A stretch of DNA of 64,000 bases from an uncultured Clostridia bacterium (GCA_947624375.1 CANQKD010000003.1:78166-142165), one strand, 5' to 3'. Shown: positions 6,290 to 15,982, numbered from the stretch's first letter. Numbers and translations are program-made. The notes: a model not told the origin generated them from the letters alone.

Positions 6290-9070
6290 TTATTCTATAG
6301 ATTTCAGTGACTCTACCATGTCTATCTTTTTCAGCTTGAAGTGCAGCACCACATTCACCATAACAGCAAATACCGCAGTCAGCAAAGCCGAGAGAATGTA
6401 TCCGTACCACACCATTTCCCTTGCGAACATAACAAGGTCTACTTCCGCTGTAAGCACGACGAACCTATGCAGTACAAGTCCCAGCGCCCAGCCGAGGATT
6501 ATGCCTATAACAGTGGTGTAAATGTTCTCGCGGTATATATAAGCAGAAGTTTCACCGTCATAAAATCCCAGCACTTTAAGGGTAGCTATCTCTCTTACGC
6601 GCTCTGTTATGTTTATGTTTGCAAGATCGTAAAGCACTATGAACGCCAGAAGCGCGGCGCATATTATCAGCAGCCACACTATTGCGTTTAGGCTCTCGAT
6701 AGACGAAAAGAAAGTTTCAGCCTTTTCATCAAGAAAAACTATGCCCAGAAATTCATCTTCTGAGATAAGCTGCTGCGAAAAATCAGCCGTCACCGTGCCG
6801 TCTGCAATATCAAGATACGCCTGATTGAACTGCGGTTCTTCGCCATAAAGTCTTTCATAGTCCTGCGGCGAAATATAGATATAGTGCATAGAATAGTTTT
6901 CGGCTATGCTGCTTATTTTCAGAGTTACAGTGTCTTTTTCGGGTATCTCTATTTCTATCTCATCGCCGACTTTCAGCCCCATAAGCTGTGTTATCTTTTC
7001 GGTAATGACCACCTCTCCGTCTGCCACCGTAAGCTTGTCGCCGCTCTTGCAGTCATCAAGGCGTATAAAATCATTGAGTTTCTGCGGCTGCTGCGGCACC
7101 ATAAGGCTCACACCGTATGAAAGGTCGTTTGCGTTAAGCGTGCAGTCGGTCTCGCTTATTAAAAGATGATCTTCCACATCTTCATTTTCATCTAAAAGAG
7201 CGTTTATATCGTCGTCCGTCGCGCCGCTGTCCTTGTCAAGGACCGTAACAGCATCATATTGCAGTATCTTGCCGAATTGCAGGTCAACTATCTTGCTTAT
7301 GCTGTGTTTTATGCCGAATGCGGTCATTATCAGCGCGGTGCACCCTGCAACGCCTATCAGAGTCATTGCAAAACGCTTTTTGTACCGAAGCAGATTTCGC
7401 AGCGTTACCTTTGTAAGAAAACCCAGCCTTTTCCACAGCGGCGTTATCTTTTCAAGGAAAACTCTCTTTCCTGCCGGCGGAGCTTTCGGCCGCATCAGCT
7501 GTGCAGGCTTTGCAGACATCGAAGCATAGCAGGAAGCTATAACGGTAGCTCCCACCGCTATAACTGCCACCGCCATGCACCAAATCGCATAGTCAACGCG
7601 GAAAGGCGTATCTATCGAGGGTATGTTATACAGTATTTTATAGCTGTTATATATAATGTAAGGAAAAAGCTTAAAGCCTATCGCAGTGCCGAAAAGCGTT
7701 CCCGTCACCGTGGGCACGAGCGCGTATATAAGATACTTAGCCATTATTTTTGCAGACGAATACCCCAGCGCCTTGTAAGTGCCTATCTCGGTGCGCTTTT
7801 CGTCTACCATTCTGGTCATTGTGGTAAGGCACACAAGCGCGGCTATAAACACAAAAAACACCGGGAACACCTTTGCTATGGCATCTATCTTTTCGCTGTC
7901 GCCTGCAAACGAGGCGTAATCGTTGCTTGAAAACCGCGTGTAATCGTATATTTTAGTATCGGGTATACTGTCTATCTGCGCCTGTATCTCATCTGCCTGT
8001 GCCTGCCCCTGCGCCGCCTGTTCGGAAAGCTGCTCATCAACGCTCGTATCCCCTGCAAGGCGTGCCGCATACAGCCCCTGCGCCGTCTGCAACTTAGTTT
8101 CCTGCTGTGCAAGCGATACCCTGTCAAGCGCGGTGCCGTTTTCAGCCTGCGCCCTCAAAGCCTCCATATCGCTTTCAAGCTGCGCTATATACATTGCAAG
8201 ACCATTTTCATCTAGCGAAAGCAGACTGTTTATGGCATCTATATTTTCCTGCGCCTTGTCAAGCTGCTCTATGGCGTCTTGCTTGCTCTCTTCCATTCTC
8301 TCATTTACAGAATTTTCAAACGCCGCTATAACAGGCTGCTTTTTCTCCTCGATCTGATCGGTATATTTGTCCGAAAACGGTTCTTCCCTGTCCATGCCGT
8401 CAAACCGCACATAAAGCTCGGTATAAACGTCAAGGGTAAAATCTTCCTCCGGTATAAGCATAAAGCTGTTCACACTGCCGCTGCCAATTGTGGTCGCATC
8501 TCTTTCAAAGCCTATATAAAGCGGAGATGCCACTATGCCCACCACTTCAAAAGTATCATGCTTGAAATAGTCGTGGATATCCCCGTCTTTACCCGGCGCC
8601 GAGAGTGTGAGCTTCTCGCCTATCCTGTATGAATCCGGCGTTTTCATGGTGTTTTCAACAACGCACTCGCCGCTGTTTTGCGGCAGCCTGCCCTCTATAA
8701 GAATAGGCTTGTTGAGAATATCATCTCCGCCGCTGTAAGACATCACCTTGACTACCTGGTTCTGCCCTTCATAGTTATAGTAAACATCGCTCGAATACCC
8801 TGCCTGCACGCCGCTCACGCCGTCAAGCCCTTCAACGGCTTGCAGATCTTCATATCTGAACCCCACGTTTGAAACAAGTTTCAGATCCATAAGGTTGTTT
8901 TCTTCAAAAAAGTCTGCCGCCGATTCTTTCATATCCGGCATGGTAGACTTTATACCCGCAAAAAATCCCGTTCCGAGAGCCACTATAAGAAACACCGACA
9001 TAAATCTGCCGATCGAACGTCTTATCTCTCTCGCAATATCCTTTTTATACGCCGAGATGCGCTTTTTCAT
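6290..9070 (-). CDS. FtsX-type ABC transporter permease (926 aa)
   Basis: Membrane half of a MacB-like transporter, most likely partner of the ATPase at 3450-4151. The N-terminal helix (about 20-40) is followed by a large extracytoplasmic domain. A helical coiled-coil insert lies at about residues 265-350 (including AQLESDMEALRAQAENG), then a first FtsX helix bundle (about 405-520), a second extracytoplasmic domain (about 600-770) and a second FtsX bundle (about 780-915) containing EIATLKVLGFYDGETSAYIY. The duplicated FtsX domain plus coiled-coil insert is the usual plan of 800-1100 residue permeases in Firmicutes. The preceding gene at 9083-9676 ends 12 bases upstream. Substrate is unknown. 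Confidence 0.92.
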   Translation of the reverse strand: MKKRISAYKKDIAREIRRSIGRFMSVFLIVALGTGFFAGIKSTMPDMKESAADFFEENNLMDLKLVSNVGFRYEDLQAVEGLDGVSGVQAGYSSDVYYNYEGQNQVVKVMSYSGGDDILNKPILIEGRLPQNSGECVVENTMKTPDSYRIGEKLTLSAPGKDGDIHDYFKHDTFEVVGIVASPLYIGFERDATTIGSGSVNSFMLIPEEDFTLDVYTELYVRFDGMDREEPFSDKYTDQIEEKKQPVIAAFENSVNERMEESKQDAIEQLDKAQENIDAINSLLSLDENGLAMYIAQLESDMEALRAQAENGTALDRVSLAQQETKLQTAQGLYAARLAGDTSVDEQLSEQAAQGQAQADEIQAQIDSIPDTKIYDYTRFSSNDYASFAGDSEKIDAIAKVFPVFFVFIAALVCLTTMTRMVDEKRTEIGTYKALGYSSAKIMAKYLIYALVPTVTGTLFGTAIGFKLFPYIIYNSYKILYNIPSIDTPFRVDYAIWCMAVAVIAVGATVIASCYASMSAKPAQLMRPKAPPAGKRVFLEKITPLWKRLGFLTKVTLRNLLRYKKRFAMTLIGVAGCTALIMTAFGIKHSISKIVDLQFGKILQYDAVTVLDKDSGATDDDINALLDENEDVEDHLLISETDCTLNANDLSYGVSLMVPQQPQKLNDFIRLDDCKSGDKLTVADGEVVITEKITQLMGLKVGDEIEIEIPEKDTVTLKISSIAENYSMHYIYISPQDYERLYGEEPQFNQAYLDIADGTVTADFSQQLISEDEFLGIVFLDEKAETFFSSIESLNAIVWLLIICAALLAFIVLYDLANINITERVREIATLKVLGFYDGETSAYIYRENIYTTVIGIILGWALGLVLHRFVVLTAEVDLVMFAREMVWYGYILSALLTAVFAVMVNVVLHFKLKKIDMVESLKSIE

Positions 9071-9082
9071 TGCCGCTCATTC

Positions 9083-9676
9083 CTACTCCGTCTGACTTAC
9101 TGCCTCTGCCGCAGCTTGCTCTACAGCTTCATCAGCGGCAGTTTCTTCTGTATCTTCAGTATTTTCAGTATCTTCTGTAACTTCATTTTCTTCTGTATTT
9201 TCTGTATCTTCGGCATCTTTATCGTCAGGGTCTTCATCGTCCTCTTCCGATATTATGCCTATCCTGCCCGAATCTATAACGTACTTCACCGCGCCTGCAA
9301 CGAACACCGCCACGCCGCCTATGACTATTATAAGCGCAGGGTTTTCAAAGTATTTCGCCGCAAACATAACGAACGCAAATATCGCCGCCAGATCTACCGC
9401 TATAAAGCACATATACGTTCTCGATGCCGATATTATAGGGAAAAGCCGCCGCGGATCGTCTGTCTCGTCATCGCTTATGCAAAGTTTCGGGTCAAAAATA
9501 AGCATAAGGAAAACGCCCAACAGCAGCAGGCTGAGCACCAGATTCACTATGTAATAATACTTTCCGTCGCCGTCCACGAAAACGAGCCGGTATACATCGC
9601 AGGCAAGCACAGCCGCCTCCAGCGCGATGAAGATAACGGTCATTATCTTCTGGAACAATGTAAATCTCTGTTTCAT
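9083..9676 (-). CDS. Membrane protein with acidic Thr/Glu repeat tail (197 aa)
   Basis: Unknown integral membrane protein. The start at 9676 is preferred over a longer frame because GGAGAG lies just upstream. Four hydrophobic segments occupy roughly residues 8-140 (for example FQKIMTVIFIALEAAVLACD and PALIIVIGGVAVFVAGAV). The last 55 residues are a low-complexity acidic tail of TED/TEN/TEE repeats (DTENTEENEVTEDTENTED) encoded by near-identical repeated codons, a likely site of slippage or recombination. It precedes the FtsX permease by 12 bases and is probably co-transcribed with it. Confidence 0.75.
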   Translation of the reverse strand: MKQRFTLFQKIMTVIFIALEAAVLACDVYRLVFVDGDGKYYYIVNLVLSLLLLGVFLMLIFDPKLCISDDETDDPRRLFPIISASRTYMCFIAVDLAAIFAFVMFAAKYFENPALIIVIGGVAVFVAGAVKYVIDSGRIGIISEEDDEDPDDKDAEDTENTEENEVTEDTENTEDTEETAADEAVEQAAAEAVSQTE

Positions 9677-9756
9677 ACTCTCTCCTCGTAGTATTTTTCT
9701 GTATATCATAATATTATAACATACTTATTTGTAAATTGCAATATTTTGCAGCATAA

Positions 9757-9790
9757 AAAAGAACGCACCCACCACGATGCGTTCAAAAAA
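9757..9790 (-). terminator. Terminator of nrdR
   Basis: Minus strand GAACGCA/TGCGTTC hairpin (9762-9785) followed by a T-run (TTCTTTTTT), just downstream of the nrdR stop. Confidence 0.85.
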
Positions 9791-9798
9791 CCATAAAT

Positions 9799-10257
9799 TC
9801 AACTTTTCTTGCTGTCCGCGCCAAGCTCGGAGATTATATGTATAAAGCTTTCAACATCGTTAAAATCCTTATATACCGATGCAAATCTCACATACGCAAC
9901 ATGGTCGAGCCTTTTCAGACCTGCCAGCACCTTGTCGCCGATCTCGGAAGTTGAAGTTTCCGTCTGCATGGCGTTTGCATAGGTATTTTCTATGTCGTCC
10001 ACCAGTTCGTTCATCTGCTCAACGCTTATCGGGCGCTTCTTTATGGCGTTCTGTATGCCCTTTATCAGCTTTCCCTTGTCGAAAGGCTCAAAACTGCCGT
10101 CTTTTTTGTACACCATAAGCGTGGGCTTTTCGACTACCTCATACGTTGTAAAGCGTTTCAGACACTGCGGACACTCTCTCCTGCGGCGCTTCTTTTCATC
10201 ACTGGGGCGCGAATCTATCACCTTTGTATCCTCGCACCCGCAAAACGGACATCTCAT
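9799..10257 (-). CDS. nrdR: Transcriptional repressor NrdR (152 aa)
   Basis: ATP/dATP-sensing repressor of ribonucleotide reductase genes. The N-terminal zinc ribbon reads CPFCGCEDTKVIDSRP with the second Cys pair in CPQCLKRFTTYE, and is followed by an ATP-cone domain (KPTLMVYKKDGSFEPFDKGK onward). Length matches the family. AGGGGG lies 9 bases ahead of the ATG. No nrd gene is next to it, so its targets are elsewhere, but the upstream region has AT-rich repeats that could be an autoregulatory site (see 10284-10349). Confidence 0.97.
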   Translation of the reverse strand: MRCPFCGCEDTKVIDSRPSDEKKRRRRECPQCLKRFTTYEVVEKPTLMVYKKDGSFEPFDKGKLIKGIQNAIKKRPISVEQMNELVDDIENTYANAMQTETSTSEIGDKVLAGLKRLDHVAYVRFASVYKDFNDVESFIHIISELGADSKKS

Positions 10258-10283
10258 TTTATGATCCCCCTTATTTTGAAGAC

Positions 10284-10349
10284 TATTGATATTATATCCG
10301 CTATACTATCGGTCAATATCAATAATATTGTATCTCTCTTATTGATATT
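10284..10349. promoter_or_regulatory. Repeated TATTGATATT sites upstream of nrdR
   Basis: TATTGATATT occurs at 10284-10293 and 10340-10349, with its inverse AATATCAATA at 10315-10324; 10314-10330 is itself a palindrome (CAATATCAATAATATTG). The first and middle sites are 31 bp centre to centre, three helical turns, which is the spacing of paired NrdR boxes, but the match to known NrdR boxes is loose. Confidence 0.4.
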
Positions 10350-10410
10350 GTAGCATATATTGTGGTCAAATGCAAGTATTTTTTAAAAATTTAAGTTTTT
10401 TTCTGCGGCA

Positions 10411-10710
10411 TCACACTGTGTACTTTTCGCAAAGGTAATCTTCTATTATGTATTCAAGTTCAGACGGCATTACCGTATACAACATGATGCGCTCAAACAA
10501 TTCATGTGCATATTCGTATTTTTCGGTTATGTCGGCAATGCGAGCACTTAGCTCGCCGCATTTTACCGCTATACCGTAAGAGTACGGATATTCGCTGTTT
10601 CCCGTACTGTCGGCAAACAGTTCATAGCGCACATCCGCTTCCCTTAGCTCCTCGCACAAAATAAGCTGCCTTTTTTCGGTCTGCGCAGATGTTATTAACA
10701 GTTCTTTCAC
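10411..10710 (-). CDS. Small conserved-type protein of unknown function (99 aa)
   Basis: Not recognised with confidence. The GTG at 10710 is chosen because AGGAAAGG precedes it closely; an in-frame TTG six codons upstream lacks a ribosome site. The protein is soluble, about 99 residues, with a basic N-terminus, a central segment YSYGIAVKCGELSARIADITEKYEYAHELFERI and an acidic C-terminus PSELEYIIEDYL. The pattern of a strand ending YGI-x-V followed by helices with regular acidic residues resembles the short Clostridia DUF6514 proteins, but this was judged by eye. It is monocistronic between nrdR and the sugar isomerase-like gene. Confidence 0.6.
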   Translation of the reverse strand: MKELLITSAQTEKRQLILCEELREADVRYELFADSTGNSEYPYSYGIAVKCGELSARIADITEKYEYAHELFERIMLYTVMPSELEYIIEDYLCEKYTV

Positions 10711-10830
10711 TCCCTTTCCTGCCGCCAAAGCGGCGTGATACTTTCATTATCTCCATCATCATAATATCACAGTCTGCCTCTTTTGCGATAGATTTTTAAT
10801 TCGACAACTTTCTGACAAAACCAAATAAAT

Positions 10831-10858
10831 AACGGGGCATACCCACGTATGCTCCGTT
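10831..10858 (-). terminator. Terminator overlapping the stop of the isomerase-like gene
   Basis: Twelve-bp stem AACGGAGCATAC/GTATGCCCCGTT (minus strand, one G-T pair) with a four-base loop. It overlaps the stop codon at 10857 and is followed by TATTTATTTGG. Confidence 0.7.
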
Positions 10859-11648
10859 ACAGACAGCTTTTTATATAGTCGCAGTTAGTTTTAAGCTCTT
10901 CCACGCTTTTGTACCCCGATGAGTAAAGCTCCAGTATTACAGCCGAATTTACATTATTTTTTCTCAGGCAGGAAACAAACTCCCGGCAGTCAAGCTTTCC
11001 CGTGCCCACAAGTTTGCAGTCGCTTGTGTCGTCATAGTCGCTTATGTGTATGTGGCAGATGCTCTCGCCCAGCGCGTTCACAAATTCATAAGGGTCATAG
11101 CCTGCCCTTACCGCCTGTTTGGTGTCCAGCACGAATTTTGCCTTATCGCCCAGCGCTGCTTTCATCTTCTTTAAAAACTCAAGATCTCCGCTGCTGCACC
11201 TGCCAACATTTTCCTGTGCCACGGTAACGCCGAAAGCCGAGGCTATCTCGTTAAAACGCTCAAAATGCCCGAAGTACATCTCATCCGGGCAGCGGTTGCG
11301 GCTGTTGTTGCCGTGCAGAACGAATATTTTCGAGCCTAAGTATTCCATTGCCTCAAAATATTTTTTATAGTACTCCAGTCCGTCATTGAGCCTGCGCGAA
11401 TAGCCGGTGAAGAACATCATAGTTTCCAGTTCGCAGGTAAAAGGGTGCATAGATACCGCGTTTACGCCGTAATGCTCCAGCATACTCTTTATCTCGCGCA
11501 GAAAACGCTTTTCAAGTTCGCTGGGGGCGTTTATGAATATCTCAACATTTTGTATGCCGCGCTTGCAAAGTTCCAAAAGAGCCTGCTCGGTAAGCATGGG
11601 GTACAGGCACGCGGTAGATACCCCGACGGGATAGCCGCTCTCCTTCAT
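10857..11648 (-). CDS. Sugar phosphate isomerase/epimerase-like TIM-barrel protein (263 aa)
   Basis: Member of the xylose isomerase-like/AP endonuclease 2 superfamily, metal-dependent TIM barrels acting on sugars, inositols or hydroxypyruvate. Metal-binding barrel motifs are visible: VSMHPFTCELE, KIFVLHGNNS, GVTVAQENVGR, AKFVLDTKQAVRAG, ICHIHISDYDD and a final VILELYSSG. GGAGGT is five bases before the ATG and a perfect promoter lies further upstream. Divergent from secDF. The exact substrate cannot be inferred. Confidence 0.85.
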   Translation of the reverse strand: MKESGYPVGVSTACLYPMLTEQALLELCKRGIQNVEIFINAPSELEKRFLREIKSMLEHYGVNAVSMHPFTCELETMMFFTGYSRRLNDGLEYYKKYFEAMEYLGSKIFVLHGNNSRNRCPDEMYFGHFERFNEIASAFGVTVAQENVGRCSSGDLEFLKKMKAALGDKAKFVLDTKQAVRAGYDPYEFVNALGESICHIHISDYDDTSDCKLVGTGKLDCREFVSCLRKNNVNSAVILELYSSGYKSVEELKTNCDYIKSCL

Positions 11649-11680
11649 AAAAACACCTCCGTAAATAAGCGTACATATTG

Positions 11681-11709
11681 ATTATACCACTTTACAACGG
11701 CAAAGTCAA
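11681..11709 (-). promoter_or_regulatory. Promoter of the isomerase-like gene
   Basis: Minus strand TTGACT (11704-11709), 17-bp spacer, TATAAT (11681-11686), 33 bases upstream of the start codon. Confidence 0.85.
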
Positions 11710-11775
11710 ATGCTAAAAATATGATGTATTTTATACCGTAAAATGTGACATTATGCGATTTAATAAAAATTACTC

Positions 11776-11804
11776 TTGACTTTTGGACAAATTACATCTA
11801 TAAT
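11776..11804 (+). promoter_or_regulatory. Promoter of secDF
   Basis: TTGACT (11776-11781), 17-bp spacer, TATAAT (11799-11804), 68 bases upstream of the GTG start. Confidence 0.85.
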
Positions 11805-11871
11805 AGTAAGGTGAATGACTGTTTTATATTTTATATATACAGCGAAAACTTGAACAGGAGGAATAAATTCA

Positions 11872-14202
11872 GTGCGACACGCAAAGAAACCAACATTTTT
11901 TATCGTCGTATTGCTGATAGCAGCCTTTTCGTACCTGACGATATTCGGCGTGCATACCACATTCGGCGATATTCCGAAAACATATATAAAGAGCGTTGAC
12001 GAGATACGCTGGGGCATAGACATTCAGGGCGGTGTAAACGCCACGTTTGAGCCTGCCGATGATGTTGATGCCACTGCCGATGAGCTTGAAGCGGCAAAGA
12101 CGGTAATAGAGCAGAGGCTTGTAAGCCTTAACATTACCGACAGCGAGGTGTATGTTGACTCGGCTAAGGACAGGATAATGGTATCCTTCCCTTGGGCATC
12201 GGGCGAGACAGACTTCAACGCCGAAGAAGCCGTAAACGAGCTGGGCGATATGGCGGAGCTGAAGTTCGTCAAGGGCACGGAAATGGACGGCGAGCTTATA
12301 ATGACTGGCACTGCCGTTGACAGTGCAGATGCCTACCAGAACCCCGATACCGGCAAGTGGGAAGTATCTCTGACACTCAACTCCAGCGGTACCAAAGCAT
12401 TTGCAGATGCCACCACCGAGCTTCACGCAAACGGCGGATATATCTCAACATGGATGGACGACGTAAACATTTCTACCGCAACAGTAAGCGCAGACATAAC
12501 CGACGGCAGAGCCACTATATCGGGCAATTTTACCTATGAAGCAGCAAGATCTCTTGCCGACAAGATAAACGCAGGCGCGCTGCCTATCAAAATGGAAGCC
12601 ACCAGCACAAGCACTATTTCGCCTACCCTGGGCACGGGCGCAAGAACTGCTATGGTATACGCAGGCATTATCGCTATGATAATAATCGCGATATACATGA
12701 TAATCATCTACAGGCTGCCCGGCTTTGTTGCCTGCATAGCCCTTTGCGGACAGGTTGCAGGTTCACTGGCGGCAATATCGGGCTTCTTTGCACCGTTTGA
12801 CAGCTTTACTCTCACCATACCCGGTATCGCAGGTATCATACTTTCGGTAGGTATGGGCGTTGACGCTAACATAATCACCGCGGAGAGAATAAAAGAAGAG
12901 CTGCGCAACGGCAAATCGCTCAACGGCGCAATAGAGCTTGGTTACAAGAGAGCGTGGTCGGCAGTATTTGACAGTAATATTACGGTAGTATTCGTAGCTG
13001 TTATACTCATGGGCGCGTTCGGACCTACCGACAGCTTTATGGGCACTATAATGAAGCCGCTGTTCTTCGCGTTCGGCGCATCTGCGGCAGGCACTATATA
13101 TTCGCTCGGCTACACGCTGCTTATCGGTATAATACTCAACTTTGTGTTCGGCATATTCTGTTCAAGACTTATGCTCGCATCGCTTTCAAAGTTCAAGGTG
13201 TTCAGAAAGCACGCACTGTATAACGGCGTTGCCCCCGAAAAGAAGCAGCGCACACTTAACGTAAACAAGCACGCTGTAAAATTCTATGTATTCTCGGGTA
13301 TAATGATAGCCGCATTCATAGTTATCACTCTGGTAAGAGGCGTGAACATCGCGGTCGAGTTCGAGGGCGGTACTATTATAGAATACAACTACAGCGGCAC
13401 TATAGATACAAACGCGGTCGCGCAGGCTGTCAAAGATGCCTCGGGCGAAGATGTTACAGTTACCACCGGCGAAAACATGGCTGACGGTTCAACTACCGTA
13501 AAGCTTACATTCTCTTCAAGAGAGGGCATCTCCTCCGAAAAGCAGCTTGCAGTTAAAGAAAAGCTTATGGAAACATTTGCAGACAACAACTTGGAGCTTC
13601 TGAGTTCTACCGATGTTGCCGCATCAAACGGCAAGGAGTTCTTCTTAAAATGCCTTGTTGCCGTAATATTTGCAGCGGTAGTAATGGTAATTTATATCGG
13701 CTTCAGATTCAAGAACATCGGCGGTCTGTCGGCAGGCTGTATGTGCGTTGCCGCGCTGGTACACGATATGATATTCGTTTACGGCTCATTCGTGATATTC
13801 GGCTACAGCATAGATTCAAACTTTATGGCCGTACTGCTTACTATCCTGGGTTACTCTATCAACGCGACTATCATAATCTACGACAGGATACGTGAAAACA
13901 GAAAGCTGCTGGGCACAAAAGCTGAGATAGGCTCACTGGTCGACAAGAGCATTACAGAAACTCTCGGAAGATCTATACACACCACTGTTACCACCGTTTC
14001 GGCTATGGTGACAGTATGCATAGTATGCTACCTGTGGGGCATATCTTCAATAATGAGCTTCTCACTGCCTATAATCGTAGGTATGATATCGGGTGTATAT
14101 TCTTCAAACTGCATAGCTCCTACCCTGTGGGTAAAATGGCAGCGCCACGCTATGAAGAAAAAAGACAGCCGAAGCGCCAAGGCACGCAAGAAAAACGCAT
14201 AA
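11872..14202 (+). CDS. secDF: Fused protein translocase subunit SecDF (776 aa)
   Basis: Proton-motive-force-driven accessory subunit of the Sec translocon, with SecD and SecF in one chain as in Bacillus. The GTG start has AGGAGG 10 bases upstream. SecD half: first helix near 10-30, GIDIQGGVNATFE in the periplasmic base, six-helix RND bundle from about 255 with GMGVDANIITAERIKEEL. SecF half: new first helix (about 470), VNIAVEFEGGTIIEYNY, then helices with LTILGYSINATIIIYDRIREN. Twelve helices are expected and the positions fit. No yajC neighbour is present; the gene is monocistronic between its own promoter and terminator. Confidence 0.97.
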   Translation: MRHAKKPTFFIVVLLIAAFSYLTIFGVHTTFGDIPKTYIKSVDEIRWGIDIQGGVNATFEPADDVDATADELEAAKTVIEQRLVSLNITDSEVYVDSAKDRIMVSFPWASGETDFNAEEAVNELGDMAELKFVKGTEMDGELIMTGTAVDSADAYQNPDTGKWEVSLTLNSSGTKAFADATTELHANGGYISTWMDDVNISTATVSADITDGRATISGNFTYEAARSLADKINAGALPIKMEATSTSTISPTLGTGARTAMVYAGIIAMIIIAIYMIIIYRLPGFVACIALCGQVAGSLAAISGFFAPFDSFTLTIPGIAGIILSVGMGVDANIITAERIKEELRNGKSLNGAIELGYKRAWSAVFDSNITVVFVAVILMGAFGPTDSFMGTIMKPLFFAFGASAAGTIYSLGYTLLIGIILNFVFGIFCSRLMLASLSKFKVFRKHALYNGVAPEKKQRTLNVNKHAVKFYVFSGIMIAAFIVITLVRGVNIAVEFEGGTIIEYNYSGTIDTNAVAQAVKDASGEDVTVTTGENMADGSTTVKLTFSSREGISSEKQLAVKEKLMETFADNNLELLSSTDVAASNGKEFFLKCLVAVIFAAVVMVIYIGFRFKNIGGLSAGCMCVAALVHDMIFVYGSFVIFGYSIDSNFMAVLLTILGYSINATIIIYDRIRENRKLLGTKAEIGSLVDKSITETLGRSIHTTVTTVSAMVTVCIVCYLWGISSIMSFSLPIIVGMISGVYSSNCIAPTLWVKWQRHAMKKKDSRSAKARKKNA

Positions 14203-14230
14203 AATATAAATATAATTATAAAAATATGAA

Positions 14231-14272
14231 CATTCCGGATAAGCCCCATTCTGCGCTTGTCCGGGATGCTTT
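14231..14272 (+). terminator. Terminator of secDF
   Basis: Fourteen-bp imperfect stem (14231-14244 with 14255-14268; CATTCCGGATAAGC and GCTTGTCCGGGATG) followed by CTTTTTGCTCTTG. Confidence 0.85.
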
Positions 14273-14380
14273 TTGCTCTTGTTTGTGTTAAATATTTTTA
14301 CTATGCCGTCTGTGATTTAGTTGTATGATACAAAAAATCAGCCGCTATTTGTATACGATTACAAAAATTTTCACTTGTGA

Positions 14381-14409
14381 TTGACTTTTAAAGCAAAATG
14401 TGTTATTCT
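14381..14409 (+). promoter_or_regulatory. Promoter of the solute-binding lipoprotein gene
   Basis: TTGACT (14381-14386), 17-bp spacer, TATTCT (14404-14409). Confidence 0.7.
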
Positions 14410-14484
14410 TATTGTGAGTAAACGGCGTGTGCCGAAGAAGACAATGAATATAATAATAAAAAACTGATGAAAGGTGGTTTTAAA

Positions 14485-15966
14485 ATGCATAATGCAAAGA
14501 AAATTCTTGCCTGCGCTATGGCTATGCTGTTGTGTGCAGGCGTAGTAGGCTGCGGAGATTCTTCAAGCTCCAGCAGTTCGCACGTTGACCAGATACAGGT
14601 CACACTGCCCGAAAGCGTTGACCCCAACGATGAAAGCACTCTTACCGTATCGGATATACCCGAAGGTGAACCTACGGAGCTTGACTGGCTGTCTTACTGG
14701 GATATAAACCCGGAGGAAGGCAACCCGGAAAAGAGATCGGAGCTCCAGCTGTTTGAGCAGAAAGGCGGTTCTATACATTATTCAAGAGTTTCATCATCTT
14801 CCAAGTATGAAAAGCTCGCAAGCCGTCTTATGTCGAACGACCCCCCCGATATGTGGTGGTATGAACAGGCTATGGACTTCCCTGTAAACTGTCTGCAAAA
14901 TATGTTCCAGCCTGTTGACGATATCGTAGACTTTGATACTCCGCTGTGGAGCGATGTTAAGGACAAGGCCGACGAATATACCATTGCCGGCAGCCACTTT
15001 GTTGCGCCTATCAAGTTCAACTTCCAGGGCATACTTACATACGACAGAGACAGAATGGAAGAACTCGGCGTTGACGACCCGTATGAAATGTACCTCAACG
15101 ATGAATGGGACTGGAACGCGCTTGAAGATATATGCAGAGCGTGGGTAGATACCTCTACAGAAGATGAGCCGAGAATAGGTCTCAACGGCTGGTTCCACAA
15201 CTTTATATTCGCCTCCACCGGTGAAACGGTAGTAATGCGCGATGATGCAACAGGTCAGTATGTAAACAATATAAACAGCGCAAATCTTGAAAGAGCCGCA
15301 AACTGGCTGTACAATATGTCCAAAGACGGTCTTATAGACAATATCTGGATAGAGGGCGCGCAGAACGCTTTCAATGAAGGCTATCTGTTCTACTCAATGG
15401 GTCCGTGGGCATCTATTGACTCCCATACACCGGGCGATGGCGCAAACTGGGCTAACGTTCCTATCCCGCGCGACCCCAACTCTGACAAGCTGTATGCTAA
15501 ACTCGATACCGTTGCTTATATGTGGATAAAGGGTTCTCAGAAGTCTGCCGCTATGAAGACATGGCTGGAGTGCGCTAAGATAGTTGCTACCGACCCGTCT
15601 ATAATAGAGCAGGATAAGCAGAAGTTCTTTGTAAACAACCCCAACTGGACAGACGAGATGTATGAGCTTGCTTACAACCCTATGGCTAACGACAAGATAA
15701 CCGTTATAACCGACCCCGGCTACGGTATATCCACGCTGCTGTCCGACCAGGATTCTGCTACCAACGACTCCAAGGAAGCAGTTATACAGCTGGTATATTC
15801 ATCTGTCAGCAAGACCGACGAAGAGGGCGCTCAGCTTACATGGGCTGTTGTAAGAGATATGTACAACAACACCATAAACTCCGAGCTTGCTACATTCAAC
15901 GACAAACTTGCAAACTACTCGCTCGGCGGCGCTTACACACCCGAAGAGGGCACGGCTGCCGAATAA
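14485..15966 (+). CDS. Extracellular sugar-type solute-binding lipoprotein (493 aa)
   Basis: Family 1 type substrate-binding lipoprotein for an ABC importer, probably for oligosaccharides. The start at 14485 has AAAGGTGG seven bases upstream; an ATG six codons earlier overlaps that site and is rejected. Signal peptide with lipobox CAGVVGC, then a Ser-rich stretch (DSSSSSSS). Typical binding-protein features follow: SRLMSNDPPDMWWYEQAM, GSHFVAPIKFNFQGILTYDR, DEWDWNALEDICRAWV, and YLFYSMGPWASIDSH. Trp content is high, usual for sugar binding. It stands alone between its own promoter and terminator, with no permease or ATPase near, so it must work with components encoded elsewhere. Confidence 0.9.
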   Translation: MHNAKKILACAMAMLLCAGVVGCGDSSSSSSSHVDQIQVTLPESVDPNDESTLTVSDIPEGEPTELDWLSYWDINPEEGNPEKRSELQLFEQKGGSIHYSRVSSSSKYEKLASRLMSNDPPDMWWYEQAMDFPVNCLQNMFQPVDDIVDFDTPLWSDVKDKADEYTIAGSHFVAPIKFNFQGILTYDRDRMEELGVDDPYEMYLNDEWDWNALEDICRAWVDTSTEDEPRIGLNGWFHNFIFASTGETVVMRDDATGQYVNNINSANLERAANWLYNMSKDGLIDNIWIEGAQNAFNEGYLFYSMGPWASIDSHTPGDGANWANVPIPRDPNSDKLYAKLDTVAYMWIKGSQKSAAMKTWLECAKIVATDPSIIEQDKQKFFVNNPNWTDEMYELAYNPMANDKITVITDPGYGISTLLSDQDSATNDSKEAVIQLVYSSVSKTDEEGAQLTWAVVRDMYNNTINSELATFNDKLANYSLGGAYTPEEGTAAE

Positions 15967-15982
15967 CAGCACATATAATATC

